Positions 48,208 to 57,769 of a stretch of DNA of 64,000 bases are shown here, in pieces. The position numbers and the translations under genes were made by a program. Numbering within the stretch: the stretch's first letter is position 1; every line of letters begins with the position of its first letter. Below the pieces are notes generated by a model. That model searched no databases. It saw only the letters and a program-made list of their open reading frames with translations, and had not been told where the DNA came from. The stretch spans positions 4,650,001 to 4,714,000 of the forward strand of contig NZ_CP195790.1 of NCBI RefSeq assembly GCF_051465645.1, in the 5' to 3' direction. This DNA is from Planctomicrobium sp051465645 (GTDB lineage: Bacteria; Planctomycetota; Planctomycetia; Planctomycetales; Planctomycetaceae).

Positions 48208-48607
48208 TCCTCCAATGACGATTTGAAGAATCGCATTTTTGAAAACACTGCTCCCTTTCCCGGGCGCAGACTGGGATCAACATTGTAACGCAGAACGATC
48301 CTTAGGACGAGAAAAACGCGATAAAGGTTCGCCTTTTTCCGAACATCCGTTCCCGCCAACGATTTGCGTGGTTATTACAGATAAGTCAGGCGGAGATTTG
48401 CTCAAATTTTCAACAGGATGGGGCATTCTGCACTAAATGGAGTGCATGATTCTCTCTGAATACGAGTGAATCGAAAACTTTTGGCAACTTTACTGTACAT
48501 TCTTGGAGTGCCCATCGTATTCTGTGAAGTAATCAAATGAGTTTGATGCCAGTGTCGCTTTCGTTGAATTTGATGACATCCGGCATTTGCGTGTACATGA
48601 AATCCAG

Positions 48608-48671
48608 AATGAATGAAACTGACTGCAGATGACGGAGTTAATTCGTTTTCTGACTCTGCTTTTCATTCATT
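48608..48671. promoter_or_regulatory. 11-base inverted repeat upstream of the first kinase gene
   Basis: AATGAATGAAA at 48608-48618 is the exact reverse complement of TTTCATTCATT at 48661-48671, with 42 bases between. It is centred about 60 bases before the start codon. It could be paired operator half-sites or an mRNA hairpin. Confidence 0.45.
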
Positions 48672-48684
48672 GTTCCGCCTGATG

Positions 48685-48696
48685 ACTGCGCGCAGT
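48685..48696. promoter_or_regulatory. 12-base perfect palindrome in front of kinase start codon
   Basis: ACTGCGCGCAGT ends 5 bases before the ATG at 48702, exactly where an SD would be. It contains no purine-rich SD sequence. Confidence 0.45.
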
Positions 48697-48701
48697 TCTG
48701 C

Positions 48702-51500
48702 ATGAACACGTCACTGGAATCTGTCGTTACCATTCTTCGGCGGAGCGGCCTTGTTGATGAGGCCGCAATCACTGATGCCGTCGCGGCTGTTTCTCAAGGT
48801 TCTGCCGCCCCGACCGGTGAGGCGCTGCTCGAATATCTGATTTCGAAGGAATTGATCACTCCGTGGCAGGCTTCCAAGCTGCTTGTCGGGAAGCACAAAG
48901 GATTCTTCCTTGGGAAGTATCGATTGCAGCGACTGCTTGGCAAAGGCGGGATGAGTTCCGTCTATCTCGCCGAGCATGTTCTGATGCGTCGCCGCTGCGC
49001 AATCAAAGTCTTGCCGTGGAAGCTGGTGAAAGACAGCTCGTATTTGCAGCGGTTTCATCGGGAAGCCCAGGCCGTTGCGTCGCTGGACCACCCGAATATC
49101 GTTCGGGCGTATGACGTCGATCAGGAGAAAGATGGGAACGTCGAGATCCATTTTCTGGTGATGGAGTACGTCGAAGGAAGCAATCTGTTTGATCTGGTGC
49201 AGCAGTTTGGCCCATTGTCGCCAGCGGTTGCCGCAGAATATCTCCGACAGGGAGCACTCGGACTGGAGCATGCACATCGGGCAGGCATGGTTCATCGCGA
49301 TGTGAAGCCGGGGAACTTCATCGTTGATCAGAATGGCGTTGTGAAGCTGATGGATCTGGGGCTGGCACGTGTTGCCGCTCAGGAAGATCACTCGCTGACA
49401 GTGGCTCATGACGAACGTGTCCTTGGAACCGCAGATTATCTCGCGCCAGAGCAGGCTGTTGACAGTCATCTGGTGGATGCGAGAGCGGATATTTACAGCC
49501 TTGGCTGTACGCTCTATTTCCTGCTTTCCGGGCGTCCTCCGTTCAACGAAGGAACGCTGACTCAGCGGTTGCTTGCACATCAGACCAAAGAGCCGACGCC
49601 TCTGGAGACACTTCGGAACGATGTCCCGGAGTCGCTGTTGCAGATTACCCGCGGGATGATGAAGAAGGATCGTGAAGAGAGAATTCAATCGGCGAGCGAA
49701 GTCGTTGAATTGCTGACGCGTTGGCAGGAAGCAGGTGGATCCGCCGCGGTTTCCGTGTCGCCGCCTGAACGTCCTCGCGTGGAAAACGCCGGTAAGCCAA
49801 TGGCAGACACTGCGGTTTATGCTTCGCAGACGGCCAAGGCTCCTGACCATCCGGGCGGAATTGGAAATTTCCTGAGTAGCCTGAGTGATATTGATACTGA
49901 AGCGGGGAATACGCCTGTTCAGCCAGGGTCTGGGCGACGGCAGGGAACCTCGCAGACCATCAAGATTGATCGCGAAAAGACTGTCGAACCAGAACACGAA
50001 AGTCTTGAACCTGCTGAGGAGTTTTTGGAACCTGCCACGGATGATGACCCATTCGCGATTGCGTCTGGATTTGGTTCCGGGGGAAGTGGTGTTTCCTTTG
50101 GAAGCGGCAAATCTGCTGGAAAGTCCAGTGGCAAGCTGGCGAAAGGGTCTGGTCGCCCCACGATCTCCAATGACCGGAAGTCGACGAGTCGGGGACAGAG
50201 GAAGTCTGGTCTCGAATCATTCCTGCCACCGGAATTGTTGGAGAAGGTGGTCAAAAACAAGATTCCATTGGCGATTGGCGGGGGAGTTTTGACTCTACTG
50301 TTCGTCCTTGGCGCGATCTATGCGTTCACTGGTCCCAGCGAGAAGGCGAAGGTGACTCCCGAGCCAGCGACGGTTCAGGAGAAGAAGCAACCAGTCAAAG
50401 CCCCTGTTGAGATGACTCCCCCAGAGAAGGCTCGCCCCAAAGTTGACGGGCCCATCGTGATCGTTGGACCCACCGGCCACTTTGGAACGATCGCCGAGGC
50501 GATTCAGTACGTACGGACATCTAATTCATCGAGTTTGTCGACCGGGGTAAAAGAGATTCATCTCGCTGGTGATCAGACACTAAGTGAAGCAATTTCCATC
50601 GACAACGCTGGCCTGGGAGGGTTTCCGCGCCAGGTGAAGATTATGGGACTGACCGAGAAGCCACCGCGTCTTCAGCCAGCCGGGACCGGCCCTGTGATCC
50701 TGTTGAATTCAGTCGAAGAACTGACGATTGAGAATGTTGTTGTCGACTGCGACGGACGCATGAAGGGAGTGGAACTGAGAGGATTTATGTCAGGGACCAC
50801 ATTGAAAAATGTGACCTTTGACAAGATCCAGAATGTGGGGCTCTCTGGTGTGGGGGTTTCTGGAATTCAGAATCTGGATTTGAAGATTGAAAGCTGTCTG
50901 TTTCAGGGAGCGGGGTCGTCGGCAACCGGAATCTTGTTTGACGCTTCGACGGGATCAGACACACGCGAGGTGATCGTCCAGCAGAACCGATTTGCCGGCC
51001 CGATGGGTACAGGTATGGCTCTGCAGGGAACTGGTTCCGCTGTTGATTTCAGTCAGAATCGTTTCAAGGATGTTTCTGTAGGGGTGCAGTTCTCTGGTTC
51101 AGAGCAGCATTCAAATCAGATTCGATTCATAAACAACACGTTTTTCAACGGGCAGTATGGAATTGATTTTTCGTCTGGCCCTGCTGCGGACTCCAAGGCA
51201 TTTGTGTTTGACAACAATCTCTTTGTGAAATTGACTGGAACGCCAGTTAACGTTTCCCGTACAGAAGCCACGCTCGCTGCACTGATTCAAGGGGGAGCCG
51301 CACGGTTTAACTGGACAAGTAACGCAGAAGTGCCGAGCGCGGGAATGAACATCTTCCAGCAGAACGGAAGCCTCGGAAAAGAGGTTGAGTTCGCGTCTGA
51401 AGAAGTCTCCTCTGGTGAGTTTCTAAAGCCGAAGTCACCAGATCTGCGGGCTCCGGATTCGCCCGGCGCGTTTAAGTTCATCGGTGCCGTCGCTCCGTAG
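48702..51500 (+). CDS. Membrane Ser/Thr protein kinase with extracytoplasmic beta-helix domain
   Basis: 932 residues. Residues 1-70 are the N-terminal leader domain of planctomycete kinases (ending ITPWQASKLLVGKHKGFFLGKY). Kinase at about 73-345: Gly loop LGKGGMSSVYLAEH, CAIKVL lysine, HRDVKPGNF catalytic loop, DLGLA in place of DFG, and YLAPEQAVD. A Ser/Gly-rich, charged linker follows (about 345-515). One membrane helix at 521-542 (PLAIGGGVLTLLFVLGAIYAF). The remaining 390 residues read as right-handed parallel beta-helix repeats (HLAGDQTLSEAISIDN, TIENVVVDCDGRMKGVELRG, IRFINNTFFNGQYGIDF, FVFDNNLF). The kinase is cytoplasmic and the beta-helix outside; the ligand is unknown. Confidence 0.9.
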   Translation: MNTSLESVVTILRRSGLVDEAAITDAVAAVSQGSAAPTGEALLEYLISKELITPWQASKLLVGKHKGFFLGKYRLQRLLGKGGMSSVYLAEHVLMRRRCAIKVLPWKLVKDSSYLQRFHREAQAVASLDHPNIVRAYDVDQEKDGNVEIHFLVMEYVEGSNLFDLVQQFGPLSPAVAAEYLRQGALGLEHAHRAGMVHRDVKPGNFIVDQNGVVKLMDLGLARVAAQEDHSLTVAHDERVLGTADYLAPEQAVDSHLVDARADIYSLGCTLYFLLSGRPPFNEGTLTQRLLAHQTKEPTPLETLRNDVPESLLQITRGMMKKDREERIQSASEVVELLTRWQEAGGSAAVSVSPPERPRVENAGKPMADTAVYASQTAKAPDHPGGIGNFLSSLSDIDTEAGNTPVQPGSGRRQGTSQTIKIDREKTVEPEHESLEPAEEFLEPATDDDPFAIASGFGSGGSGVSFGSGKSAGKSSGKLAKGSGRPTISNDRKSTSRGQRKSGLESFLPPELLEKVVKNKIPLAIGGGVLTLLFVLGAIYAFTGPSEKAKVTPEPATVQEKKQPVKAPVEMTPPEKARPKVDGPIVIVGPTGHFGTIAEAIQYVRTSNSSSLSTGVKEIHLAGDQTLSEAISIDNAGLGGFPRQVKIMGLTEKPPRLQPAGTGPVILLNSVEELTIENVVVDCDGRMKGVELRGFMSGTTLKNVTFDKIQNVGLSGVGVSGIQNLDLKIESCLFQGAGSSATGILFDASTGSDTREVIVQQNRFAGPMGTGMALQGTGSAVDFSQNRFKDVSVGVQFSGSEQHSNQIRFINNTFFNGQYGIDFSSGPAADSKAFVFDNNLFVKLTGTPVNVSRTEATLAALIQGGAARFNWTSNAEVPSAGMNIFQQNGSLGKEVEFASEEVSSGEFLKPKSPDLRAPDSPGAFKFIGAVAP

Positions 51501-51997
51501 TGCCCTGTCAGGGCTTGGATTTGGGGTGCGTCAGAGTATAACCGCCCGTCGTTGCTGGGCTTGCGCTCTCTTTGACCCTGATTTTTAACTTTGACAATGC
51601 AGTCGTATTATCTTCACTGATGCTTCAGGCTCTTGATTCAGGTTTCTTCTCCCGCTCATTGGATCGAAGCACCAGCCTCGCTGAAATGTTTCCTACGTGA
51701 ACTCATTTTTCGTTGTGGCAAAATTAAAAGCTTCTGATGGAAACAAATCCGTCGGCTAGCCATAATTTTGAAATGGGCTCCTCTCCAGGTTTATTGCGAC
51801 TTTATCTTTAGTTCCGTCTGCCGCTCTTCGGGTTGGGCTCTGATTGCTCTGTGCTATGTGATGAACTCACTTAGAACGAGCGTCGCTTCGTGTTGATGCG
51901 TTTGTCGTTGTTATCGAAATTGTTCTGGATTGATTCAGGGCTGTCGTTGCAGGGGGCTTAATATCCTGTAGCGATTCTTGCGAAACAGGGGCCAGGT
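51501..51997. other. Intergenic region between two kinase genes
   Basis: About 500 bases with no supported gene, no clear terminator (a 5-base GCCCT/AGGGC hairpin follows the first stop) and no obvious repeat. The second kinase probably has its own promoter here. Confidence 0.5.
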
Positions 51998-53407
51998 ATG
52001 ACCGCGGAGAATACCGAGATTCAGAAGAAGATCCCTCGTCTGGGCGACTTCGAGGTGAAGAAGCAGTTGGGAAAGGGAGGGATGGGAGTCGTCTATCTCG
52101 CCCATCAGGTGAGTCTGGACCGTGACTGTGCTTTGAAAGTCATGTCGAAAGAGTTGGCGACCAAGCCGGGGTTTGTCGAGCGATTCGTGCGAGAAGCTCG
52201 GTCAATGGCCAAGATTCATCATCCGAATGTGGTGAGTTGCTACGCTGTTGATGAGGATAAAGGACTGCACTTTGTTGCCATGGAACTGGTTGATGGCCGC
52301 AGTATGCAGGACTGGCTGAATATTCAGAAGCAACTCTCGGTGAGCGATGCCTTACTTGTCGCCATCATTGTCGGCGAAGCACTGCATCACGCACATGAAC
52401 TAAACATGGTGCACCGGGATGTGAAGCCAGACAATATTCTTGTGACCAAGAAAGGGATCGTGAAACTCTCCGATCTTGGTCTCGCAAAAGCTGTCGATGA
52501 AACGGACATGTCATTGACTCAGAGCGGCACGGGATTGGGAACGCCGCATTATATGGCTCCGGAGCAGGCTCGTAATGCCAAGCATGTCGACCGACGGTGT
52601 GATGTCTATGCGCTCGGGTGTACTCTGTATTACTTCCTGTCTGGGAAGACTCCATTCTCTGGCGAGTCCCTTGTCGACCTGATTACGAATAAGGAGAAAG
52701 GAAAGTTTACTCCTGTTCACCGGCTTAATAATCAGGTGCCTGAGCGATTGTCGCTGATGATTGACAAGGCGATGGCTTCGGATCTCAAGAATCGCTACCA
52801 GAGTTGTGAGGAATTTGTGCGAGATCTGGAGAGTCTGGGATTGGCTGGACAAGCGCTGAGTTTTATTGACGCTGAGAATCGAACTGTTGCGCGCCGGTCA
52901 GGGGCGCCTGCTACTCCGAATGCCACAACAAAACCGATGGGCGCAACGAACCCGGGGCGTCCCGGTGGCCCTGTTGCCAATCCGGAGAGTCATTGGTATT
53001 TGAAAACCGAAGAGGGCAAACAGGTGAAGATTGATAAGCTCACCGCGCCTCAGATCCTGACTCTCATCAAATCGGATCGCCTGAATGAAAAGGCGAAGGC
53101 AAGTCTGCAGGCGAAAGGGCCGTTTCTTCCGCTTGCCCAGATTCCGGTCTTCGATGATGAAGTCCGAAAGGCTCTGGTCCGGAAGCAGGCGAACTCTCGA
53201 AATTCGAATCTCGCGGCAGAGTACAACAAGCTGGCGAAGCAATATGATCGATTGCCGATCTGGCGACGACTACGCAACGCTGTGAACAACGCGTTGGGCG
53301 CCTTTGGCTTGATCGTCTGGCTCGCATTTATCGGGGGAATCGGTGTGGGCTTGTACTTCCTCGTTCCGATTCTCTACCAGATCGTCGCCGGACAAGTTGG
53401 GCTTTAA
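51998..53407 (+). CDS. Ser/Thr protein kinase with GYF-like region and C-terminal membrane helix
   Basis: 469 residues. Kinase at about 12-285: LGKGGMGVVYLAHQ, CALKVM, HRDVKPDNILVTKKG, DLGLA and YMAPEQARN. A Pro/Gly-rich linker (about 300-325) is followed by a region with SHWYLKTEEGKQVKI and LNEKAKASLQAKGPFLPL (about 327-385) that resembles GYF_2-type domains. A membrane segment closes the protein (LIVWLAFIGGIGVGLYFLVPIL). The kinase is presumably tethered on the cytoplasmic face. It converges with hpnH. Confidence 0.92.
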   Translation: MTAENTEIQKKIPRLGDFEVKKQLGKGGMGVVYLAHQVSLDRDCALKVMSKELATKPGFVERFVREARSMAKIHHPNVVSCYAVDEDKGLHFVAMELVDGRSMQDWLNIQKQLSVSDALLVAIIVGEALHHAHELNMVHRDVKPDNILVTKKGIVKLSDLGLAKAVDETDMSLTQSGTGLGTPHYMAPEQARNAKHVDRRCDVYALGCTLYYFLSGKTPFSGESLVDLITNKEKGKFTPVHRLNNQVPERLSLMIDKAMASDLKNRYQSCEEFVRDLESLGLAGQALSFIDAENRTVARRSGAPATPNATTKPMGATNPGRPGGPVANPESHWYLKTEEGKQVKIDKLTAPQILTLIKSDRLNEKAKASLQAKGPFLPLAQIPVFDDEVRKALVRKQANSRNSNLAAEYNKLAKQYDRLPIWRRLRNAVNNALGAFGLIVWLAFIGGIGVGLYFLVPILYQIVAGQVGL

Positions 53408-53445
53408 TTTTCCGCGAATTCAGAGATTTGATCGATCAGCGATGT

Positions 53446-53468
53446 ACCCCAGAGTGACTGCCTGGGGT
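53446..53468. terminator. Small hairpin between convergent kinase and hpnH genes
   Basis: Stem ACCCCAG / CTGGGGT with a 9-base loop, touching the hpnH stop codon. No T tract, so termination is uncertain. Confidence 0.35.
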
Positions 53469-54622
53469 TACACGGACGATTTCTCTTTGGAGGCCTGAGT
53501 TTCGAAATGCGGCTTTGGGGCGGACTCTCGTGAAGGGAGCGTCAGATTGACGAGGGTGGTCGGGCTGGGGCTCGCTTTTGGAGGCAGGTCCGGCAACTTT
53601 TTGTTTGCTTGCGGGCCAAGAAGAACCCCAACAGCGGAAGCGAACAGTCCAGAGATCGTGCCGAATGTTGCGTTGACTGCGGAGGGTTCATAACCACAGT
53701 GAACCATGCAGTCCTGACAGCGTTCGTTGCCGCTCGCACGCCCATAAGCGTCCCAGTCGACGGTATCCATCAACTCCTGAAAGCTGTTTGCGTACCCATC
53801 CTGTAACAGGTAGCACGGCTTCTGCCAGCCAAACAGGTTGTAGGTCGGATTCCCCCACGGCGTACATTCGAGCTTCCAGTTCCCCTTCAGGAACTCCATG
53901 AATAGCGGGGACTGATTGAAGACCCAGGATTTCTTAGGTTTGTCGAGAATGCGGCGAAACAGTCGGAAGGTTTCGTCGCGACTCAGGAAGTGTTCCTGAT
54001 CTGGTGCCTTCTCGTACTGATAGCCGGGGGAAAGCATCATCCCTTCGACACCCATTCCCATCAGGGTGTCGAACATTTCACGCAGTTTTTCAGGTTCGCT
54101 GTTGTTGAAGACTGTCGTGTTCGTCGTCACCCGAAAACCGGCGTCGATGGCGGCCTGAATGGCTTCAATCGCGACGTCGTAGATCCCTTCGCGGCAGACT
54201 GCGAGGTCATGTTCTTCGCGAGGGCCGTCGAGGTGGACCGAGAACGACAGGTACTTGGAGGGAGTGTATTTCGACAGGTGTTTCTTAAGGAGAATCGCAT
54301 TCGTACAGAGGTACAGGTACTTCTTCCGCTCGACGATTCCTGCGACGATCTTGTCCATCTCGGGGTGCAACAGGGGCTCACCGCCGGGGATTGAAACCAT
54401 TGGGGCGCCGCACTCGTCGACTGCTTTCAGGCAGTCTTCGACCGACAGGTTTTGCTTCAGGATGTTGGCCGGGTATTGGATTTTTCCGCAGCCAGCACAG
54501 GCAAGATTGCAGCGGAACAGAGGTTCCAGCATCAGGACAAGAGGGAACCGTTTGCGACCTCTCAGCTTCTGGCCAAGAACGTAAGAGGCAACTGTCCACA
54601 TTTGAGAGACGGGAACACCCAT
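53468..54622 (-). CDS. hpnH: Adenosyl-hopene transferase HpnH (radical SAM)
   Basis: 384 residues. Radical SAM enzyme that joins adenosine to diploptene in extended hopanoid synthesis. Cys38, Cys42 and Cys45 form the cluster motif (FRCNLACAGCGK), followed by VSIPGGEPLLHPEMDKIV. Further HpnH-like features are YLSFSVHLDGPREEHDLAVCREGIYD, TTVFNNSEPEKL, FNQSPLFMEFLKGN, LECTPWGNPTYNLFGWQKPCYLL and RCQDCMVHCGYEPSAV near the C-terminus. Other hopanoid genes (shc, hpnG) are not in this window. Confidence 0.95.
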   Translation of the reverse strand: MGVPVSQMWTVASYVLGQKLRGRKRFPLVLMLEPLFRCNLACAGCGKIQYPANILKQNLSVEDCLKAVDECGAPMVSIPGGEPLLHPEMDKIVAGIVERKKYLYLCTNAILLKKHLSKYTPSKYLSFSVHLDGPREEHDLAVCREGIYDVAIEAIQAAIDAGFRVTTNTTVFNNSEPEKLREMFDTLMGMGVEGMMLSPGYQYEKAPDQEHFLSRDETFRLFRRILDKPKKSWVFNQSPLFMEFLKGNWKLECTPWGNPTYNLFGWQKPCYLLQDGYANSFQELMDTVDWDAYGRASGNERCQDCMVHCGYEPSAVNATFGTISGLFASAVGVLLGPQANKKLPDLPPKASPSPTTLVNLTLPSRESAPKPHFETQASKEKSSV

Positions 54623-54894
54623 CGGGCCAAGGCTCCATCCTGTCGTCTCAGGAGATGTCCCTGAGAATCAATTGGGGAGACGCCTCCAGAGAGTCTGACG
54701 TCACAGGTCTGGTCTGCGAAGAAAGCGTCAACAGCAACTGTGATAACAGGTTCGAGCAAGCATGTCTGCGCTGGATTGTGCGTACAGACGGACTGGTTGC
54801 GAAAAGAAAGCGAGCCTGAATTGCCGGGCAACTCTCAACCGGAATCATCTTTGGAGCTTTGCGAAAACTGCGAAAGCCGGTGAAGCCGTTTATT

Positions 54895-55092
54895 TCAGCG
54901 GCGGACAATCCCCGGAGTTGCGGAGGACCGCGGGCCATCCAGCAATTCTACAGGAGGCTCTGCATCGTCACTGGGCTTGATGTAGACCACAGGCTCCAAC
55001 GGGGCAGAACCCGGCTTTGGAGGTGCCGTCGCAAACAATGGTGACCCCACCATACTGGTTACGACCGTATAGAACGCAAAAAATTGAATCAC
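54895..55092 (-). CDS. Small secreted or membrane peptide upstream of hpnH
   Basis: 65 residues from a GTG at 55092, preceded by GGGAGGG 6 bases before, the strongest SD among short frames here. The N-terminus is hydrophobic (IQFFAFYTVVTSMVGSPLFA), either a signal peptide or a membrane helix. The rest is Pro-rich (APPKPGSAPLEPVVYIKP). No family recognised. It lies 272 bases upstream of hpnH on the same strand and could share its transcript. Confidence 0.5.
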   Translation of the reverse strand: MIQFFAFYTVVTSMVGSPLFATAPPKPGSAPLEPVVYIKPSDDAEPPVELLDGPRSSATPGIVRR

Positions 55093-55934
55093 AGTTGACC
55101 CTCCCACTAAAAGGTCGAAACCGATTGCACAGTAATTATTATTTTCTCAGCGAAAGTCCCGACGAATAAAGCTGTTACGCGACTTTACAGGATGTTCTGA
55201 TTCGTGGTTCCCCAACCATTTGAATCGGGCCTGCAAAGCATTCGACAGGTTTTAAATCGCTGGTCTTATTGTTAGTTACGTCACCCTTGGCGTTCGTGTG
55301 TTTGTCGGCCGATAAAATTGTCCGGTTAATTGGACGAATTCGCATCGATTCAGGACGAGTGAGTAAATGCCTTACAATCGACAAATTCACCTTAACCATA
55401 TCGATCAGGTTAGAAATGCGACAACATCAAATTTGAAGAAAACAGGAAAAGGAGGTGTCTTGCGGTGGGTAGCGGAACTGAAATCGGGAGTAAATACTTA
55501 CCCGACTCTCTGAGATCTCCCAGGCTTCCAGGTCGTGGAACGACTGGGACAGCAGATTGAATCGGACGATTCAGTTGCAGTTACGGCAGGCAGGTGAGGA
55601 AGGAGCAGCGAGTGACTTCATGTCATCAGGCGGCTTCGCTCACGAGCTTAGACACCTCGACATTGTGGATCTTACCAAAGGATTGGTCTGTGCAATCCGC
55701 AAATTCAGAAAATAGTTCGAAGTCGGAGACCTGATCGTTCAGCGGCCAGCGTGTGAACGATCAGGTGATCAGCAGATTCGAATACGATGGGTCACGACAG
55801 ATCTTAGACGAGAGAATCTTGCGATGCTCCCCAGACAGAAGGACGTGATGTCTCCCGGATCAGAATCACAGGTCAGGGTCACAGGTGACGCCAGACGAAA
55901 TTAACGACCGGTCGCTCGAAACTCATGTGTGAGT
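55093..55934. other. Long intergenic region between small peptide and UDP-sugar pyrophosphorylase genes
   Basis: About 840 bases. AT-rich in its first half (55100-55450), then a GGAGG-GTG start at 55465 that opens a 31-codon frame, too short to judge. A hairpin is annotated separately. No tRNA-like or riboswitch-like fold that I can support. Confidence 0.5.
55730..55765. other. Perfect 12-base inverted repeat in intergenic region
   Basis: CCTGATCGTTCA at 55730-55741 pairs exactly with TGAACGATCAGG at 55754-55765, 12-base loop. No T tract on either side, so more likely a protein-binding or RNA structure site than a terminator. Confidence 0.6.
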
Positions 55935-57347
55935 TTACTCTTCAAGAATCGTGGGCTTTCTGAAGATCTGGCCCGGTTCGAGACGAACCTGCACTTCATC
56001 GCGATCCAGTGCATAGAGTGGGCTGATTTCAATCGGAACATTGTTTTCGATCGTTCCCCCAGCCGATTCAATCCAGCTGCGAGCAATCGCGAGCAAGGCT
56101 GCTCGACTGGTTGTCGGAGAATCGTTTCCGTCGGCGTTCTTGACGGGATTGAATTCCCGAGCCCGATCTCCTTCCACAACCAGAGCGAGATCTGCTTGTG
56201 GGAGAGCATCGAAAATGAACTGCTCAAACTTCCGGCCGTTGGGAGTATCCGGAGTAAATGGATTCCCTTGAGCGTCGATCGTCGTGATTTTCTTGTGGGC
56301 AATGTGAAACGGCAGGCTCAGCTCGCCGTTCAACAACCGCTCGATAAACGCAAGCTGAAAAACGTGGACTGCGGTGTTTCCGGCCCAGAAGACGTAGCTT
56401 CCGTCTGCCTGTTTCCGGTGGGCCTCTTCAGCTGGTAAGTCGCTGTATTCAATGATCTGTGTTTGATTGTCAACGGTGACCAGCACGCCCATCTTCTCTT
56501 CAGGGCTGACTTTCGCGACGACTTTGGTGGTCAGTTCCGAGCCACTGTTGGAGTGGTAGCCCAGCAATTCAGGGTCGCAGACAATGGCAGTCGGATTGTC
56601 GACCTGATGGTAGTACAGGTGTTCGATGTTCCGGTCTTTCATGACATCGATCAGACCGTTGGCCTGCAGGGCTCGCAGCATTCCGCCGTGACCATCAGGA
56701 CTGGTGGCGATGCGGTCGATGCGTTCCATCAGAATCCGACCAGTCGCTTGATCGACTGCCGGAAGTGATGCCTGCTGAAAGAAGAAAACATCGTCTTCGT
56801 TCAGGCCGAAGTATCGGTGTTGCTCAAAGAAAGCGACCGTTTGAATGTGTGTCGCTTCGCTTGTCATGATAAAGTACGGGATCGCCCGCCCTGCACGACG
56901 TGATCGGGCGAGGATCTGCTCGCAGAGAATCTGGAACAGGCTGCGATCACTGATCGGACCGATAGGGTACATTCCCTTCGGAGCACTGAACCCCAGTCGA
57001 GATCCCTGGCCCCCTGCAACGAGAATCGCTCCGACTTTGCCGTCACGCAACAACTCTTCGCCGGCGTCAATCGCCGCAAACTGGGCATCACGTTCGCGCT
57101 GTGTGCTGGGAAGGCGGATCAGCTTTTGAGGAGAAGTTGCACGAGCCGCTCTCGCTGCCGGCAGATCTTCCGGGCGATTTGCCTCTTCACTTGATTCAGA
57201 GAGTTTCTGAATCAGGGGGAAATCGAGTTGGTCGATCTGTTCAAGAAGTTGCTGACGCTGTGTTTGCGACAATTCGTCCCAGAATTGAACCAGATGCAGC
57301 TGGTTGAACTTCTGCAAAGTCTCGAGAGTTGTCTGCGGGATCTGCAC
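55935..57347 (-). CDS. UDP-sugar pyrophosphorylase (UDPGP type 1 family)
   Basis: 470 residues from the GTG at 57347, chosen because GGAG is 8 bases upstream; the frame stays open 56 codons further but with sequence unlike the family. The nucleotide-binding loop is VAGGQGSRLGFSAPKGMYPIGP (about residues 112-133). Further motifs are YFIMTSEATHIQTVAFFEQHRYFGL, NIEHLYYHQVDNPTAIVCDPELLGYHSNSGSELTTKVV, and EFVIFDALP-like KFEQFIFDALPQADLALVVEGDRAREFNPVKNADGNDSP. The fold is that of eukaryotic-type UDP-N-acetylglucosamine/UDP-glucose pyrophosphorylase (AGX/UAP type). Substrate (GlcNAc-1-P or Glc-1-P) cannot be told from sequence alone. Confidence 0.9.
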   Translation of the reverse strand: MQIPQTTLETLQKFNQLHLVQFWDELSQTQRQQLLEQIDQLDFPLIQKLSESSEEANRPEDLPAARAARATSPQKLIRLPSTQRERDAQFAAIDAGEELLRDGKVGAILVAGGQGSRLGFSAPKGMYPIGPISDRSLFQILCEQILARSRRAGRAIPYFIMTSEATHIQTVAFFEQHRYFGLNEDDVFFFQQASLPAVDQATGRILMERIDRIATSPDGHGGMLRALQANGLIDVMKDRNIEHLYYHQVDNPTAIVCDPELLGYHSNSGSELTTKVVAKVSPEEKMGVLVTVDNQTQIIEYSDLPAEEAHRKQADGSYVFWAGNTAVHVFQLAFIERLLNGELSLPFHIAHKKITTIDAQGNPFTPDTPNGRKFEQFIFDALPQADLALVVEGDRAREFNPVKNADGNDSPTTSRAALLAIARSWIESAGGTIENNVPIEISPLYALDRDEVQVRLEPGQIFRKPTILEE

Positions 57348-57769
57348 TAAAAATCTCCAGAATAGATCGAATCTCAAGCGGTTCGCTCGGCAGGGTGCCC
57401 GTGCGGTGAGGTCTCTGTTGAGACACATTGTTGAGACATATTGCTCTCGGATGTCCGCAAGTGTTCTTTTATGTTCCAGACTCGACGGTCGCAATGGAGA
57501 CACTTTCCAATCCATGTGCGACCGTTGAAACTGACTGAAATTGCATCAAAAAATCTCGTTCATGCACTGTTTGGCATCTGTCCTGATCGCCCGGGAAAGT
57601 CCCCACGATTGGGTGAGGACTGGGAAACCGGCAGTTCAAAATCACTTCGTCTGTTGACGCCCGGCCCTTGAACTGCTTTTCTAAGAGGAGTTTGTTGGAA
57701 CGCAAGCCCTTGTGACGCAACTTTCTTATACGAAATGCGGCGTCCAGATTATAGGTAAGTCAAAGAGCA

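Larger units (their letters stand above)
48208..48701. other. Intergenic region between divergent ilvB and kinase genes
   Basis: About 490 bases, comparatively AT-rich. Should contain promoters for both. It holds the inverted repeat and palindrome listed separately. No gene is supported. Confidence 0.5.

Noticed and set aside
48711..49997. 428-codon open frame on the minus strand
   Set aside because: Lies opposite the kinase coding region, whose motifs are unmistakable; the antisense frame has no domain resemblance.
55441..55600. Possible structured RNA or tRNA
   Set aside because: Some pairing (for example CCCAGGCTTCCAGG) but no cloverleaf or T-loop sequence.
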